DNA of 26,590 bases, taken from Cloacibacterium caeni_C (GTDB lineage Bacteria; Bacteroidota; Bacteroidia; Flavobacteriales; Weeksellaceae). Below, in pieces: positions 1 to 7,726 of this stretch; the stretch's first letter is position 1; the number at the start of each line of letters is the position of its first letter. A program made the translations under genes and the position numbers. The stretch is from the NCBI GenBank assembly GCA_002422665.1, contig DITA01000110.1, positions 1 through 26,590 of the forward strand, written 5' to 3'. The notes under the pieces are model-generated. The model worked only from the letters and a program-made list of their open reading frames with translations, was not told the DNA's origin and did no database searches.

Positions 1-1
1 A

Positions 2-265
2 AATCCTCACTTTATTTTCTTTGATGAAGCAACCTCTGCTCTAGATGCGGAGAATGAGAAAATAATACACGATAATTAGCAATCTTTCTTCAAAGGGAAA
101 ACGGTAATTATCGTTGCACACCGACTTTCTACGGTAAAAAATGCAGACCAGATTATTGTTCTGAAAAACGGAGAAATCGTAGAGCATGGCAACCATCAAG
201 ACTTGGTTTCTAAGAAAGCGAATTATTATAATTTGGTGAAAAACCAATTGGAATTGGGGAGTTAG
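2..265 (+). pseudogene. 3' end of a peptidase-type ABC exporter ATPase, broken by an amber codon
   Basis: Reading from base 2 gives the end of an ABC nucleotide-binding domain: Walker B and D-loop (FFDEATSALD), then the switch-histidine motif (AHRLSTV) and a family-typical tail (NQIIVL-like strand, EHGNH, YNLVKNQLELG) before the stop at 263-265. The tail resembles the peptidase-domain (C39) ABC exporters of Bacteroidota that process and export peptides; that assignment is inference because the transmembrane and peptidase parts lie outside the window. The TAG at 77-79 interrupts the frame between the D-loop and the switch histidine, where relatives commonly carry Leu (TTG), so one T-to-A change explains it. 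Everything downstream still reads as good protein, so the break is recent, a sequencing error, or a suppressed codon. As it stands the protein would end before its switch histidine and would be inactive. Confidence 0.8.
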
Positions 266-521
266 TCGTCCTAATCTATAAATTTTGAAGAGAATATATA
301 TAATAATAAAGATTTGAAACAAAATTTTAAATATATTAATAGTTTAGAAAATAATCGGTTTGATATGGGTTAAATGTAACACTTCATTTATTTGTTTTTG
401 AATAGTTTTTTAAATAAAAATCAATATACTGAAACCCATAAATATATTTTTATAAATAACCGTAACCTTGCTTGGCTATCTAATATAGATTACGAAATAA
501 TATTGATTATAAAACTGAAAT
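266..521. other. AT-rich intergenic gap
   Basis: No gene, RNA or convincing promoter is visible. The stretch is very AT-rich. It must contain the promoter of the PHP-ATPase gene, but no clear TTG plus TAnnTTTG pair can be picked out. Confidence 0.5.
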
Positions 522-2660
522 ATGAAACTAGACATACACGTACACACCAAAAAAGTAAAATCTGGTGATGCTACAACAAGAAACATTGAAAAAGATAGAT
601 TCGTTGACATCTTAAAAGATACAGATGTAAAGATTTTAGCTATCACGAATCACAATCATTTTGATTTAAATCAGTATGAAGAATTTAGAGATGGAGTATC
701 TACAATATGTCAGATATGGCCAGGTATTGAACTAGACGTTTTAGAAAATGGAAAAAGAGCTCATCTGATTGTAATTTGCAACCCTAAAAACTGTGTCAAA
801 TTTGACAAAAAGGTAATTGAAATTTTAGCTGGCAAAAATCCAGATACATTTACAATTTCTTTAAAAGAAACCGTAGAAAAGTTTGACTCTTTAGATTGTA
901 TTTATATTGCACACTATTTCGTAAAGAAACCTAATCTTGGAGATGAAGAGTTCCAAATACTTACAGATTTAGTACCTAATTCTAAAAGAATTTTGAAAGA
1001 AGCTACCAATGCAATATCTGCTGGTATTTATATAAGTCATGGTCACAATTCTATTTATGGTTCAGATGTACATAATTGGGATGATTATATAGAATTGTCT
1101 AAAACATTGCCCGAGTTAAGATTGCCAGTTGAAAGTTTTGAGCAGTTTTGTTTATTATTGGAAAAAGATGAAGCAACAATAAACACAATCTTAGATAAGA
1201 AAGTTAAAGAAAATATTGAAATAGCTCCGTTTTCTGCTGCTGAATTGATACGATTAGATATCTATAATGATATAAATATTCTATTTGGCTCAAAAGGTAC
1301 AGGAAAAACGGAGATATTAGAATCTTTATCAAAATATTATAACGCAAAAGGTCATAAAACCTCTGTATATAAGTCTAATGATACTCATTTAAACGAAGTA
1401 TTTGATATAAAGGGGAATTCTTTCAATTGTGAAGTTTCTGATTTTGGAATTGATAAATGTGAAAAGAATATTGAGTTTTTAAAACATGTAACAGAAGAAG
1501 AAGTGACAAGTTTAAACAAGTACCTACTCCATTTTTCTGTTCAAGAAACAAATAAAATATCTCAAAAACTAAAAATCAAAAACATTAGTCAAGAAGATGG
1601 AACCCAAACACAAAGGAGCTTAATTGAAATAACAGATATCCTTACTGAATTTAAATCATTTAGAGATTATGTAAGGGATAATGAAGAAATTAATAAATAT
1701 ATTGAGCAAGCTTTAATTACAGAATTAATTGAATTACTTGAAAAGATAATATCCCAATTAAAAGCAGAAACAGAAAATAAAATATTTGAAAATAAAAGTA
1801 TAAACTTATTAAATGGAATCATATCTACTTTTCTCATAGAGATTTCCAAAAAAACGGGACAGCCACCCAAGCCTATCAAAACAGGTTTTGCGGATTATTC
1901 AAGAAATAGAATTAAAATAGAAAGAGCTACAAAAGAAATTCTTGAAAATATTAAACGAGAAATTGGCTCATTAGAAGAATATGCAGGAAGCCTGGGTGAA
2001 AAAGGAGAACTTAGATGCAAAACAAATTTAATGATTCAGAACGGTTCTTTTACTGACAGTAATTTTTCTCCAGTAAAAAATATTAAGAAGACTCCTCAAA
2101 AGCAGTTTGTCATTGCAATAATCTCAATTTCTAAGCATATTCATTCGAGTGAATTATTTTTAAAAATTTTAGAATTGAATGAAATTGAGGGAATAGAAAC
2201 AATAAACTCATTAAGCGATTTATTACTTAAAAATAAACATTTCACACTTAATGGATTGCCATATAACCCATCAAATGGTGAGTCTTCTATGATTCTTCTT
2301 CATAAGGAATTAATAGAAGATAAAGACATCTATTTGATTGATGAACCAGAGAAAAGCTTGGGTAACGATTATATCAACGACGTAATAGTACCTCTGCTAA
2401 AAGAAAAAGCATTACTTGGTAAAAAAGTAATTATTGCTACACACGATGCAAATATCGCAGTTAGAACTTTACCTTATAATTCAATATACAGATTACATGA
2501 TCAAGGACAATATTTTACTTTAACTGGTAATCCATTTTCTAATTCGTTAAAATGTATTTATGATTCAAGGCCTGAACTAAATTGGAAAGAAATAAGTATG
2601 AAAACATTAGAAGGTGGCAAAGAAGCCTTCGGAGAAAGAGGAAAAATATATGGAAACTAA
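522..2660 (+). CDS. PHP phosphoesterase-ABC ATPase fusion (TrlF-like)
   Basis: The 712-residue protein joins two enzymes. The N-terminus is a PHP metal-dependent phosphoesterase: DIHVHT at residues 4-9, ITNHNH near 41-46 (Asn replaces the usual Asp of ITDHN), a conserved Glu in PGIELDV, and the closing GSDVHNW motif near 185. From about 250 onward it is an SMC/ABC-type ATPase: Walker A GSKGTGKT (256-263), a long helical insert, an ABC-signature-like SNGES (584-588), Walker B YLIDEPE (604-610) and a switch His in ATHDAN (H641). Proteins of this layout are annotated as TrlF-family AAA-like ATPases and occur in accessory, defence-like loci. The likely activity is ATP-gated nucleic-acid or nucleotide phosphodiester cleavage, but the substrate is unknown. 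It overlaps the next small gene, so the two are probably translationally coupled. It lies just outside the integrated element's left end. Confidence 0.8.
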   Translation: MKLDIHVHTKKVKSGDATTRNIEKDRFVDILKDTDVKILAITNHNHFDLNQYEEFRDGVSTICQIWPGIELDVLENGKRAHLIVICNPKNCVKFDKKVIEILAGKNPDTFTISLKETVEKFDSLDCIYIAHYFVKKPNLGDEEFQILTDLVPNSKRILKEATNAISAGIYISHGHNSIYGSDVHNWDDYIELSKTLPELRLPVESFEQFCLLLEKDEATINTILDKKVKENIEIAPFSAAELIRLDIYNDINILFGSKGTGKTEILESLSKYYNAKGHKTSVYKSNDTHLNEVFDIKGNSFNCEVSDFGIDKCEKNIEFLKHVTEEEVTSLNKYLLHFSVQETNKISQKLKIKNISQEDGTQTQRSLIEITDILTEFKSFRDYVRDNEEINKYIEQALITELIELLEKIISQLKAETENKIFENKSINLLNGIISTFLIEISKKTGQPPKPIKTGFADYSRNRIKIERATKEILENIKREIGSLEEYAGSLGEKGELRCKTNLMIQNGSFTDSNFSPVKNIKKTPQKQFVIAIISISKHIHSSELFLKILELNEIEGIETINSLSDLLLKNKHFTLNGLPYNPSNGESSMILLHKELIEDKDIYLIDEPEKSLGNDYINDVIVPLLKEKALLGKKVIIATHDANIAVRTLPYNSIYRLHDQGQYFTLTGNPFSNSLKCIYDSRPELNWKEISMKTLEGGKEAFGERGKIYGN

Positions 2661-2949
2661 AAGAGCAACTATCAAAAGAGAAGAAACCAATACTTATTTG
2701 GTTTTAGAAATTGGCGAAGCCCCGCTTCAAATAATACTCACTGATGACAATCCTAATAATGTCAAAATGGTATTTAATAGCTTATTGAAAGAATTAAAAA
2801 AAGGAGCAATTGAATTCAATCTTGCGGATGAAACTCAAGATTTATATCATAATATTTGTTCAGAATATCTTGTACAGTTGAACTCAGAACTTGGAACAAT
2901 TTATGAAGAACTAGTTGATTATGAATTAGTAGCGGTAGAAGAACATTAA
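2650..2949 (+). CDS. Small acidic partner of the PHP-ATPase, function unknown
   Basis: I do not recognise the family. The open frame extends to an ATG at 2614, but the start at 2650 is preferred: it follows a purine-rich GGAGAAAGAGGA (2632-2643) and overlaps the ATPase stop by 11 bases, a typical coupled arrangement. This gives 99 residues. The sequence begins with a beta-rich segment (YLVLEIGE, LQIILTDDN), followed by a helical segment and an acidic C-terminus. There is no signal peptide, membrane segment or catalytic motif. The overlap suggests co-expression and probably a stoichiometric partner or regulator of the ATPase, but that rests on context only. Confidence 0.6.
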   Translation: METKRATIKREETNTYLVLEIGEAPLQIILTDDNPNNVKMVFNSLLKELKKGAIEFNLADETQDLYHNICSEYLVQLNSELGTIYEELVDYELVAVEEH

Positions 2950-3098
2950 AAGTCATTGTACAAATGTATATTTTTAAAAATTACTTTGTGATTTTTGATT
3001 AGGAATTGACATCTTTATAATTAATAACTATCAAAAAAGCTAACTAATTTAATCTTTAGCACCACTTTAAACATTGCACATTTATTGCACGTAAAAAC

Positions 3099-3137
3099 AA
3101 AAAACGCTGAAAATCAAATGATTAACAGCGTTTTAAT
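3099..3137. terminator. Hairpin copied from the tRNA operon terminator, at the left end of the island
   Basis: AACGCTG (3103-3109) pairs with CAGCGTT (3126-3132), with an additional ATC/GAT inside the loop. It has A6 on one side and T4 on the other, so it could act on either strand. With the att core it forms a 56-base segment that repeats at 21077-21131 with two substitution sites and a one-base gap. It probably is the original chromosomal tRNA-Leu terminator, now 18 kb from its tRNA. It may also end transcription of the PHP-ATPase pair. Confidence 0.6.
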
Positions 3138-3154
3138 GTACCCCAGACGGGACT
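3138..3154. repeat. att core, left copy
   Basis: GTACCCCAGACGGGACT is repeated exactly at 21115-21131, where it spans the 3' acceptor end and part of the T-stem of tRNA-Leu(UAA). After this 17-mer the left copy diverges from the tRNA, as expected for the distal end of an element that integrates at a tRNA 3' end and leaves the tRNA intact at the other end. Confidence 0.85.
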
Positions 3155-3179
3155 ACCATAATACTTTTCTCAATTTTTC

Positions 3180-3212
3180 TTGTTTTTAATCCGTTTGTAT
3201 TCAGTATCTTTG
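3180..3212 (+). promoter_or_regulatory. Candidate integrase promoter
   Basis: TATCTTTG (3205-3212) fits the Bacteroidota -7 consensus TAnnTTTG, with TTG at 3180-3182 as the -33 element. The 22-bp spacing is slightly long. Transcription would start near 3218, upstream of the arm-like repeats at 3274-3293, so integrase bound there could repress or roadblock its own gene. Confidence 0.45.
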
Positions 3213-3273
3213 AATTATAAAGGAAAACAAAACTATGGTTTTTTTGAAATTTAGTTGATTTAACTTCAAATTT

Positions 3274-3293
3274 AGCCACCCTTTTAGCCACCC
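3274..3293. repeat. Integrase arm-type site, left
   Basis: AGCCACCC occurs at 3274-3281 and 3286-3293, 12 bp apart. The entire 20-bp block recurs unchanged at 21049-21068, in the same orientation near the other end. Doubled short direct repeats flanking both cores are typical of arm sites bound by the N-terminal domain of tyrosine integrases. Confidence 0.6.
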
Positions 3294-3324
3294 TTTATTT
3301 ACGTTTATTAAATTTAATTTCACA

Positions 3325-4548
3325 ATGAAGATAGTTTTTGAATTAAGAAAAGAAAAAATAGCTCAAAATGGTTTAATTCCAATTCAACTCGTTGTAAGAC
3401 ACGACGGAAAAAGAATAAGAAAAAACACAGGTCTTTCTGTATTAGAAAGTCATTGGAATGGACATAGAGTTAAACCCAACCTTAAAAAAGAACCTAACAA
3501 CAATTATGAAATAATAAATAATGAGTTACAACTAATTGAAGAAAAAACAAACAAGTTATTTCTTTTTTTAAAGGGTAATGATATTTCTTTTTCGGTTGAA
3601 AAATTCAATGAAATATTTGAAAAAAAAGAAGAACCTTCGGATAATAAATTTGATTTCTTTTCTTGCTTTGAAGAATACATCGAAAAAGGAAAACTCACTA
3701 AAACCCCTAATACAATTAAGGGACAAAACACAATAAAAAACTATTTGGAATTCTTTTGTAAAGAAAATGGATTTTCGCTTTCATTTGACAATATTGACGA
3801 TGCTTTTTTTGAACAATTGAGAGACTATTCTTATGAAACCAAAAAAATGAAACAAAATTACTTTGCAAAAGTAATTAAGGTTTTAAAATCATTTTTAAAT
3901 TGGGCGACAGAAAAAGGATATAACACGAATCGAGAGTTTGAAAAATTCAGAGCGGCTGAACACGATATTGATATTGTTTATCTATCATTTGATGAGCTGA
4001 TGAAACTCTATGAAAAAGATTTTGATAATGATAGATTATCTCAAGTCCGAGACTTCTATTGTATGGGATGTTTTACTGGATTAAGATTTTCTGATTTGTC
4101 GAAATTACATTTAGCAAATATTTCTGAAAATCATATTGTTCTTTCTATCCAAAAAACGAAAACCCAAAATCACGCCATTAAACTCAATAAATATGCAAAA
4201 GCTATTTTGGAAAAATACAAAGGAACAATCTATGAACCTTTACCTATAATTTCATCACAAAAATTTAATGAATACATCAAAGAATGTTGTGAGCTGGCAG
4301 AAATCACACAACCATATACCATTCATTGGTTTGTTGGCAACAAGAAAAAGTCTTTAACCCAACCAAAATGCAAGTTTATTACAAGTCATACTGCAAGAAA
4401 AACATTCATAACCAATTCTCTACTTTTAGGAATGGAACCGAAAGCCATTAAGAAAATTGCAAACATCAAAAAAGATGCAGTTTTGGACAAATATATGAAA
4501 GTGACGGAAGCATTTACAGACGAACAAATGGATAAAGCGTGGGGATAA
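3325..4548 (+). CDS. int: Tyrosine-type site-specific integrase
   Basis: This 407-residue tyrosine recombinase should integrate and excise the element at the tRNA-Leu(UAA) 3' end. Residues 1-90 look like the Bacteroidota arm-DNA-binding domain (KIVFELRKEKI, an RHDGKRIRKNTG-like strand). Residues 105-200 form the SAM-like core-binding domain, and the catalytic domain follows. Catalytic residues visible are R254 in TGLRFSDL, H355 and R358 in SHTARKTF, and nucleophile Y390 in LDKYMK. The second conserved His/Trp position near the C-terminus reads Asn (IANIKK), common in this group. The gene points into the element from its left end, 170 bp from the core site, the normal position. A weak hairpin follows the stop. 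Confidence 0.92.
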   Translation: MKIVFELRKEKIAQNGLIPIQLVVRHDGKRIRKNTGLSVLESHWNGHRVKPNLKKEPNNNYEIINNELQLIEEKTNKLFLFLKGNDISFSVEKFNEIFEKKEEPSDNKFDFFSCFEEYIEKGKLTKTPNTIKGQNTIKNYLEFFCKENGFSLSFDNIDDAFFEQLRDYSYETKKMKQNYFAKVIKVLKSFLNWATEKGYNTNREFEKFRAAEHDIDIVYLSFDELMKLYEKDFDNDRLSQVRDFYCMGCFTGLRFSDLSKLHLANISENHIVLSIQKTKTQNHAIKLNKYAKAILEKYKGTIYEPLPIISSQKFNEYIKECCELAEITQPYTIHWFVGNKKKSLTQPKCKFITSHTARKTFITNSLLLGMEPKAIKKIANIKKDAVLDKYMKVTEAFTDEQMDKAWG

Positions 4549-4572
4549 TTTAGTGTAAATTTTCGCTTTGCT

Positions 4573-4593
4573 AAAACCAATAAAAGGGTTTTT
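4573..4593 (+). terminator. Weak hairpin after the integrase gene
   Basis: AAAACC (4573-4578) pairs with GGTTTT (4587-4592) and is followed by more T and A. The six-bp AT-rich stem would make only a modest terminator. Confidence 0.35.
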
Positions 4594-4666
4594 AAACGAA
4601 ATACAGCATCCTTTATTTTTGAATCAAGTAAAAAACGTTAAACTTTGTTAAAAAGAAAAAAATTAA

Positions 4667-4695
4667 GTTAAATTTAGTTAAAAATTAAATTTAAC
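4667..4695. repeat. AT-rich inverted repeat (possible DNA-unwinding element)
   Basis: GTTAAATTTA (4667-4676) is perfectly inverted at 4686-4695 with a 9-bp spacer. Further GTTAAA copies lie just upstream near 4637 and 4648 and in the spacer at 4677. The block is almost pure A/T and directly precedes the decamer repeats, resembling the AT-rich region beside iterons in plasmid origins. Confidence 0.45.
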
Positions 4696-4700
4696 AGAAA

Positions 4701-4791
4701 AGACTAATCTGGATTAATTTAGATTAATCTGGATTGCAAAAATATTATTCTGGACTAATTTGGATTAATTTAGACTGTTCTGGACGAATCA
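4701..4791. repeat. Helically phased decamer repeats (candidate iterons)
   Basis: Consecutive 10-bp units follow RGAYTAATYT: AGACTAATCT (4701), GGATTAATTT (4711), AGATTAATCT (4721), a degenerate unit at 4731, then GGACTAATTT (4752), GGATTAATTT (4762), AGACTGTTCT (4772) and GGACGAATCA (4782). The 10-bp period places every unit on the same helix face. The array sits between the AT-rich inverted repeat and the HTH gene, in the 314-bp gap after the integrase. It could be a replication origin bound by an initiator or an excisionase/repressor operator. Confidence 0.6.
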
Positions 4792-4862
4792 CAACTATTT
4801 GATTTTCAAATATTAAGTTGATATTATTGCATTTGAATTTAAAATAATTAAAATACAATCAA

Positions 4863-5141
4863 ATGTCAGTACAACTTTACTCCCACTCCAAATCCGATTT
4901 GGAAAAAGCGGTTGAAATCATTCTAAAGAAAGCAACCGAATTTACATTGCCGACTAACAAAGCAGAAGAACAACCCGAAGATTTAATTTCTCAAATCGAA
5001 GCTACAAAATTTCTGCATATTTCTGTTCCGACAATTATTGAATGGCGAAAAAACAAGAATCTGCCCCATTACAATTTTAATGGTCGTTACTATTATTCTA
5101 AAAAGGAACTTTTGAAATACGGAAAAAATCAAAGAAAGTAA
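4863..5141 (+). CDS. Small helix-turn-helix protein (excisionase/initiator-like)
   Basis: The 92-residue protein has a MerR/excisionase-type HTH_17 domain in its C-terminal half: SQIEATKFLHISVPTIIEW is followed by the wing and the GRYYYSKKELLKY segment (about residues 42-90). The N-terminal third is helical and charged. Proteins of this kind sit beside integrases and primase/helicase genes in Bacteroidota mobile elements and act as recombination directionality factors, regulators or replication accessory proteins. It starts 72 bp after the phased decamer array, making that array its most likely binding site. Which of these roles it plays cannot be decided from sequence. Confidence 0.75.
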   Translation: MSVQLYSHSKSDLEKAVEIILKKATEFTLPTNKAEEQPEDLISQIEATKFLHISVPTIIEWRKNKNLPHYNFNGRYYYSKKELLKYGKNQRK

Positions 5142-5202
5142 ACAGTCAGTTTGCACTGTATAATTTCTATTGTATAACAATTCGTAATAAAAACCTTTTA
5201 AA

Positions 5203-6429
5203 ATGAGCAAAATACCTTATATCCGAGTCGGAACCACCTATTACAAAACCATAGAAAAACCATTAATTTCGGGGGACACAACCTCGGTTTTGGTGCGTTG
5301 GAATCGCGAAACAATCATTAGCGATCACGGCAAATCTTTCCTTTCGTCGATTTCAAAATATGATGGTTTTTGCTGTATCCCGGAGCATTTAGATTACCAA
5401 CAAATTGTTCGCGGTTTTTATAATATTTACAACGAAATTCCATTCTCTCCTTCATCTGAAAACGAAAACATCAAAAATGAAATTCCTTTTTCTTTGAATT
5501 TTGTGAAGCATATTTTCGGGGAACAATTGGAATTGGGTTTAGATTATTTGAAAATCCTTCTTCAATATCCCACGCAAATTTTACCGATTCTTTGTTTAGT
5601 TTCCAAAGAAAGAGCTACTGGAAAATCAACTTTCATTAAATGGTTGAAAGAAATTTTCGGGTTGAATATGACTTACATTAAAGGTGATTCGTTCGGAAGT
5701 CAATTTAATTCCGATTGGGCGGCAATGCTCATCGTAGCGATTGATGAAGTGTTTTTCGATAAAAAAGAGATTACAGAAAGACTAAAATATTTATCAACAA
5801 CCAATAAAGATAAGTTGGAAGCGAAGGGAAAAGACCGAGAGGAAATTGATTTCTTCGCCAAGTTTATTTTGTGTTCCAATAACGAAGAAAATTTTATTCA
5901 AATCGATGAAAACGAAATCAGGTTTTGGATTCTAAAAATTAATCCAATAAAGGTTGAAAACACAGAGTTTCTAAACAATTTGACTTCTGAAATCCCTCAC
6001 TTTCTTCGCTTTTTAATCGAAAGACCATTTTCAACAGAGAAGAAAACAAGAATGTGGTTTTCAGCTGATGAAATAAGAACAAAAGCACTTCAAAAACTGG
6101 TTTTCAAGAATAACAATAAGCTAGAATCTAAAATGATTGAGCTGTTGTACGAGTTTTTTGAAAGCAACAATGATGAAGAAATCAATGTCGTTCCGCAAGA
6201 TATTCTCAATATGATGAACCGAATGTTTCGACCAACGTATTGGACGAGAAACGACATTCGAACAATTTTAAAAGAAACTTGGAAGCTGAATCCACAAAAC
6301 AACGGCTTAACTTACATTAGATACGATATTGATTTTGCAGGAATATTCTATCAAAACAATTCCGTTGGAAGATTTTTCACCGTTAAAAAAGATTTCGTTC
6401 TTCAAAAATTTGTTGAATTGTTGAATTGA
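5203..6429 (+). CDS. SF3-like/VirE-type helicase of the element's replication module
   Basis: The 408-residue protein resembles the primase-helicase family (DUF5906) common on phages and integrative elements. The Walker A is of the ERATGKST type (residues 136-143, without the first Gly), Walker B is LIVAIDEVFF (D181, E182), and a sensor-like strand follows (FILCSNNEENF, then an Asp/Glu-rich segment ending in RFWILKI). The C-terminal ~110 residues look like a winged-helix segment. It probably unwinds the excised circular form of the element for replication. The gene is 61 bp after the HTH gene and 221 bp before the primase gene, suggesting one replication module. No primase catalytic domain is visible in this protein; that function seems to be in the next gene. 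Confidence 0.8.
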   Translation: MSKIPYIRVGTTYYKTIEKPLISGDTTSVLVRWNRETIISDHGKSFLSSISKYDGFCCIPEHLDYQQIVRGFYNIYNEIPFSPSSENENIKNEIPFSLNFVKHIFGEQLELGLDYLKILLQYPTQILPILCLVSKERATGKSTFIKWLKEIFGLNMTYIKGDSFGSQFNSDWAAMLIVAIDEVFFDKKEITERLKYLSTTNKDKLEAKGKDREEIDFFAKFILCSNNEENFIQIDENEIRFWILKINPIKVENTEFLNNLTSEIPHFLRFLIERPFSTEKKTRMWFSADEIRTKALQKLVFKNNNKLESKMIELLYEFFESNNDEEINVVPQDILNMMNRMFRPTYWTRNDIRTILKETWKLNPQNNGLTYIRYDIDFAGIFYQNNSVGRFFTVKKDFVLQKFVELLN

Positions 6430-6606
6430 TCCATAACAAAAAGAAAACCAAACAATTAGTTCTCTACAAAATCCTCAACAAACTTTTAAACCTATTTTTT
6501 TGTTGAATATTTGTTGAGCATAAAAATTCAAGTTTGTTGAATTGTTGAGCTTTTGTTGAGAGATTAAAAAATTGAAATTCAATAAGATAAATCGTTTTCT
6601 CAACAA
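6410..6606. repeat. TTGTTGA repeat cluster (candidate iterons)
   Basis: The heptamer TTGTTGA occurs at 6410, 6418, 6500, 6511, 6534, 6542 and 6553 on the + strand and inverted (TCAACAA) at 6475 and 6600: nine copies in under 200 bp. The + copies are mostly 8 or 11 bp apart. The first two are inside the helicase 3' end, the rest in the gap before the primase gene. Such clustering indicates a binding array for a replication or regulatory protein. Confidence 0.55.
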
Positions 6607-6650
6607 TTCTACAAAAAATCACAATAATTAATACCCGAAAAATCTACAAG

Positions 6651-7613
6651 ATGAACTGCAAACAATTCAACACCATAAAGTTGGAAGAAGTCCTCCAAAT
6701 TCTCGGACACCTTCCAACAAAACAAAATGAAAAAGAAGCTTGGTTTCTCAATCCTTTTGCCAATGAAAACCACGCCTCTTTTAAATTGGATAAAAGAAAC
6801 AACATTTGGTATCTCCATTCCGAAGGAATTGGCGGAAACAATGTTGATTTTATGATGAAATATTTGAACTTTTCGGTAAAAGAAGTTCTAGAATGGGCAG
6901 AAAGTCAAAATTTTTCTTCTTTTCATCAGCAAAATAGTATTCAAAAACAAAATAGCTTAAAACAAAACTATCAAATCACAGAAATTAAAGAACTCCAAAA
7001 CGAAAATCTGAAAGATTATCTTCATCAAAGAGGTCTTTCGACAAAGGTTCATCCGTTAGTTAAAGAAATTCATTTTAGGATTGGTGAGAAAAACCTTTAT
7101 GCTATTTGTTTTGAAAATCTTTCAGGAGGTTGGGAGCTTAGAAATTCATTTTACAAAGGTTCATTACAAAAGAAAGACATTTCAATTCTAAATTTCAATA
7201 ATGAAAGCCAAAATCAAAATAAAATAGGAAAAAGAATAGCCGTTTTTGAAGGATTTATGGATGCTTTGTCCTTTGTTGAAATGAAACCGTTTTTCAATGG
7301 CGATTTGTTGGTGATGAATTCCATTTCATTGTTGAATAAAACCAAAGACCATTTAAAAAACTATTCCGAAATTCATTTGTTTTTAGACAATGACAAAGCA
7401 GGCGAAAATTGTAAAACTTCAATTTTGAAATCATTTCCCGAAGCCAAAAATCATTCTGAAATTTATGCTCTTCATAAAGATTTAAATGAATACTTCGTTT
7501 TCAGAAACAATACAAAAATCGAAAAACAACAGCAGGTAGAACTAAACCCAAAACAAGAACAGGAGGAAAGCGAAATCAATCAAGCTCATCAAACTTACAA
7601 AAGAAAACGCTGA
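6651..7613 (+). CDS. DnaG-like Toprim primase
   Basis: The 320-residue protein is a shortened bacterial-type primase. Residues 1-85 match the CHC2-like N-terminal DNA-binding region (FLNPFANENHASFKLD, then YLHSEGIGGNNVDFM), but the usual zinc-binding Cys residues are absent. The Toprim domain follows, with the catalytic Glu in VFEGFMDAL (E200) and the metal-binding acidic pair in LFLDNDKAG (D246, D248). The tail after 285 is Gln/Glu-rich and lacks the helicase-binding domain of chromosomal DnaG. It would prime replication of the element beside the helicase. The upstream TTGTTGA cluster may control it or be the origin it acts at. Confidence 0.82.
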   Translation: MNCKQFNTIKLEEVLQILGHLPTKQNEKEAWFLNPFANENHASFKLDKRNNIWYLHSEGIGGNNVDFMMKYLNFSVKEVLEWAESQNFSSFHQQNSIQKQNSLKQNYQITEIKELQNENLKDYLHQRGLSTKVHPLVKEIHFRIGEKNLYAICFENLSGGWELRNSFYKGSLQKKDISILNFNNESQNQNKIGKRIAVFEGFMDALSFVEMKPFFNGDLLVMNSISLLNKTKDHLKNYSEIHLFLDNDKAGENCKTSILKSFPEAKNHSEIYALHKDLNEYFVFRNNTKIEKQQQVELNPKQEQEESEINQAHQTYKRKR

Positions 7614-7614
7614 T

Positions 7615-7673
7615 TATGCGTGTGCATATTTTTATCAACTATATGCAAAAGTTAGGAGCTCATTCGCAACTTT
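7615..7673. other. Candidate transfer origin hairpins
   Basis: Two nested small dyads lie immediately upstream of the relaxase module: TATGC-GTGT-GCATA (7615-7628) with a further ATATGC at 7641, and AAAGTT (7648-7653) inverted as AACTTT (7668-7673). Mobilization origins of MobV relaxases typically have short inverted repeats next to the nick site, 5' of the mob gene. The nick site itself cannot be identified. Confidence 0.3.
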
Positions 7674-7726
7674 GAAGGTCGATGCTCTCCCAACAAAGTT
7701 TCTACTTCGCTCTGCGAGGCTTTAAC

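Noticed and set aside
364..440. TATGGGTT (364-371) inverted as AACCCATA (433-440)
   Set aside because: Only 8 bp with a 61-bp gap in AT-rich DNA; no linked feature gives it meaning.
2614..2649. Upstream ATG at 2614 for the small partner gene
   Set aside because: It would lie deep in the ATPase frame, whereas the ATG at 2650 has a purine-rich site and a normal 11-base overlap.
3073..3090. ATTGCAC repeated 11 bp apart near the left att site
   Set aside because: Two short copies only, outside the element and not repeated at the right end.
4701..4791. Decamer array considered as a CRISPR
   Set aside because: Units are 10 bp and contiguous, with no unique spacers and no cas genes.
7616..7675. 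19-codon ORF starting MRVHIFINYM before the relaxase
   Set aside because: It is very short, has no ribosome-binding signal and lies in the dyad-rich candidate transfer origin.
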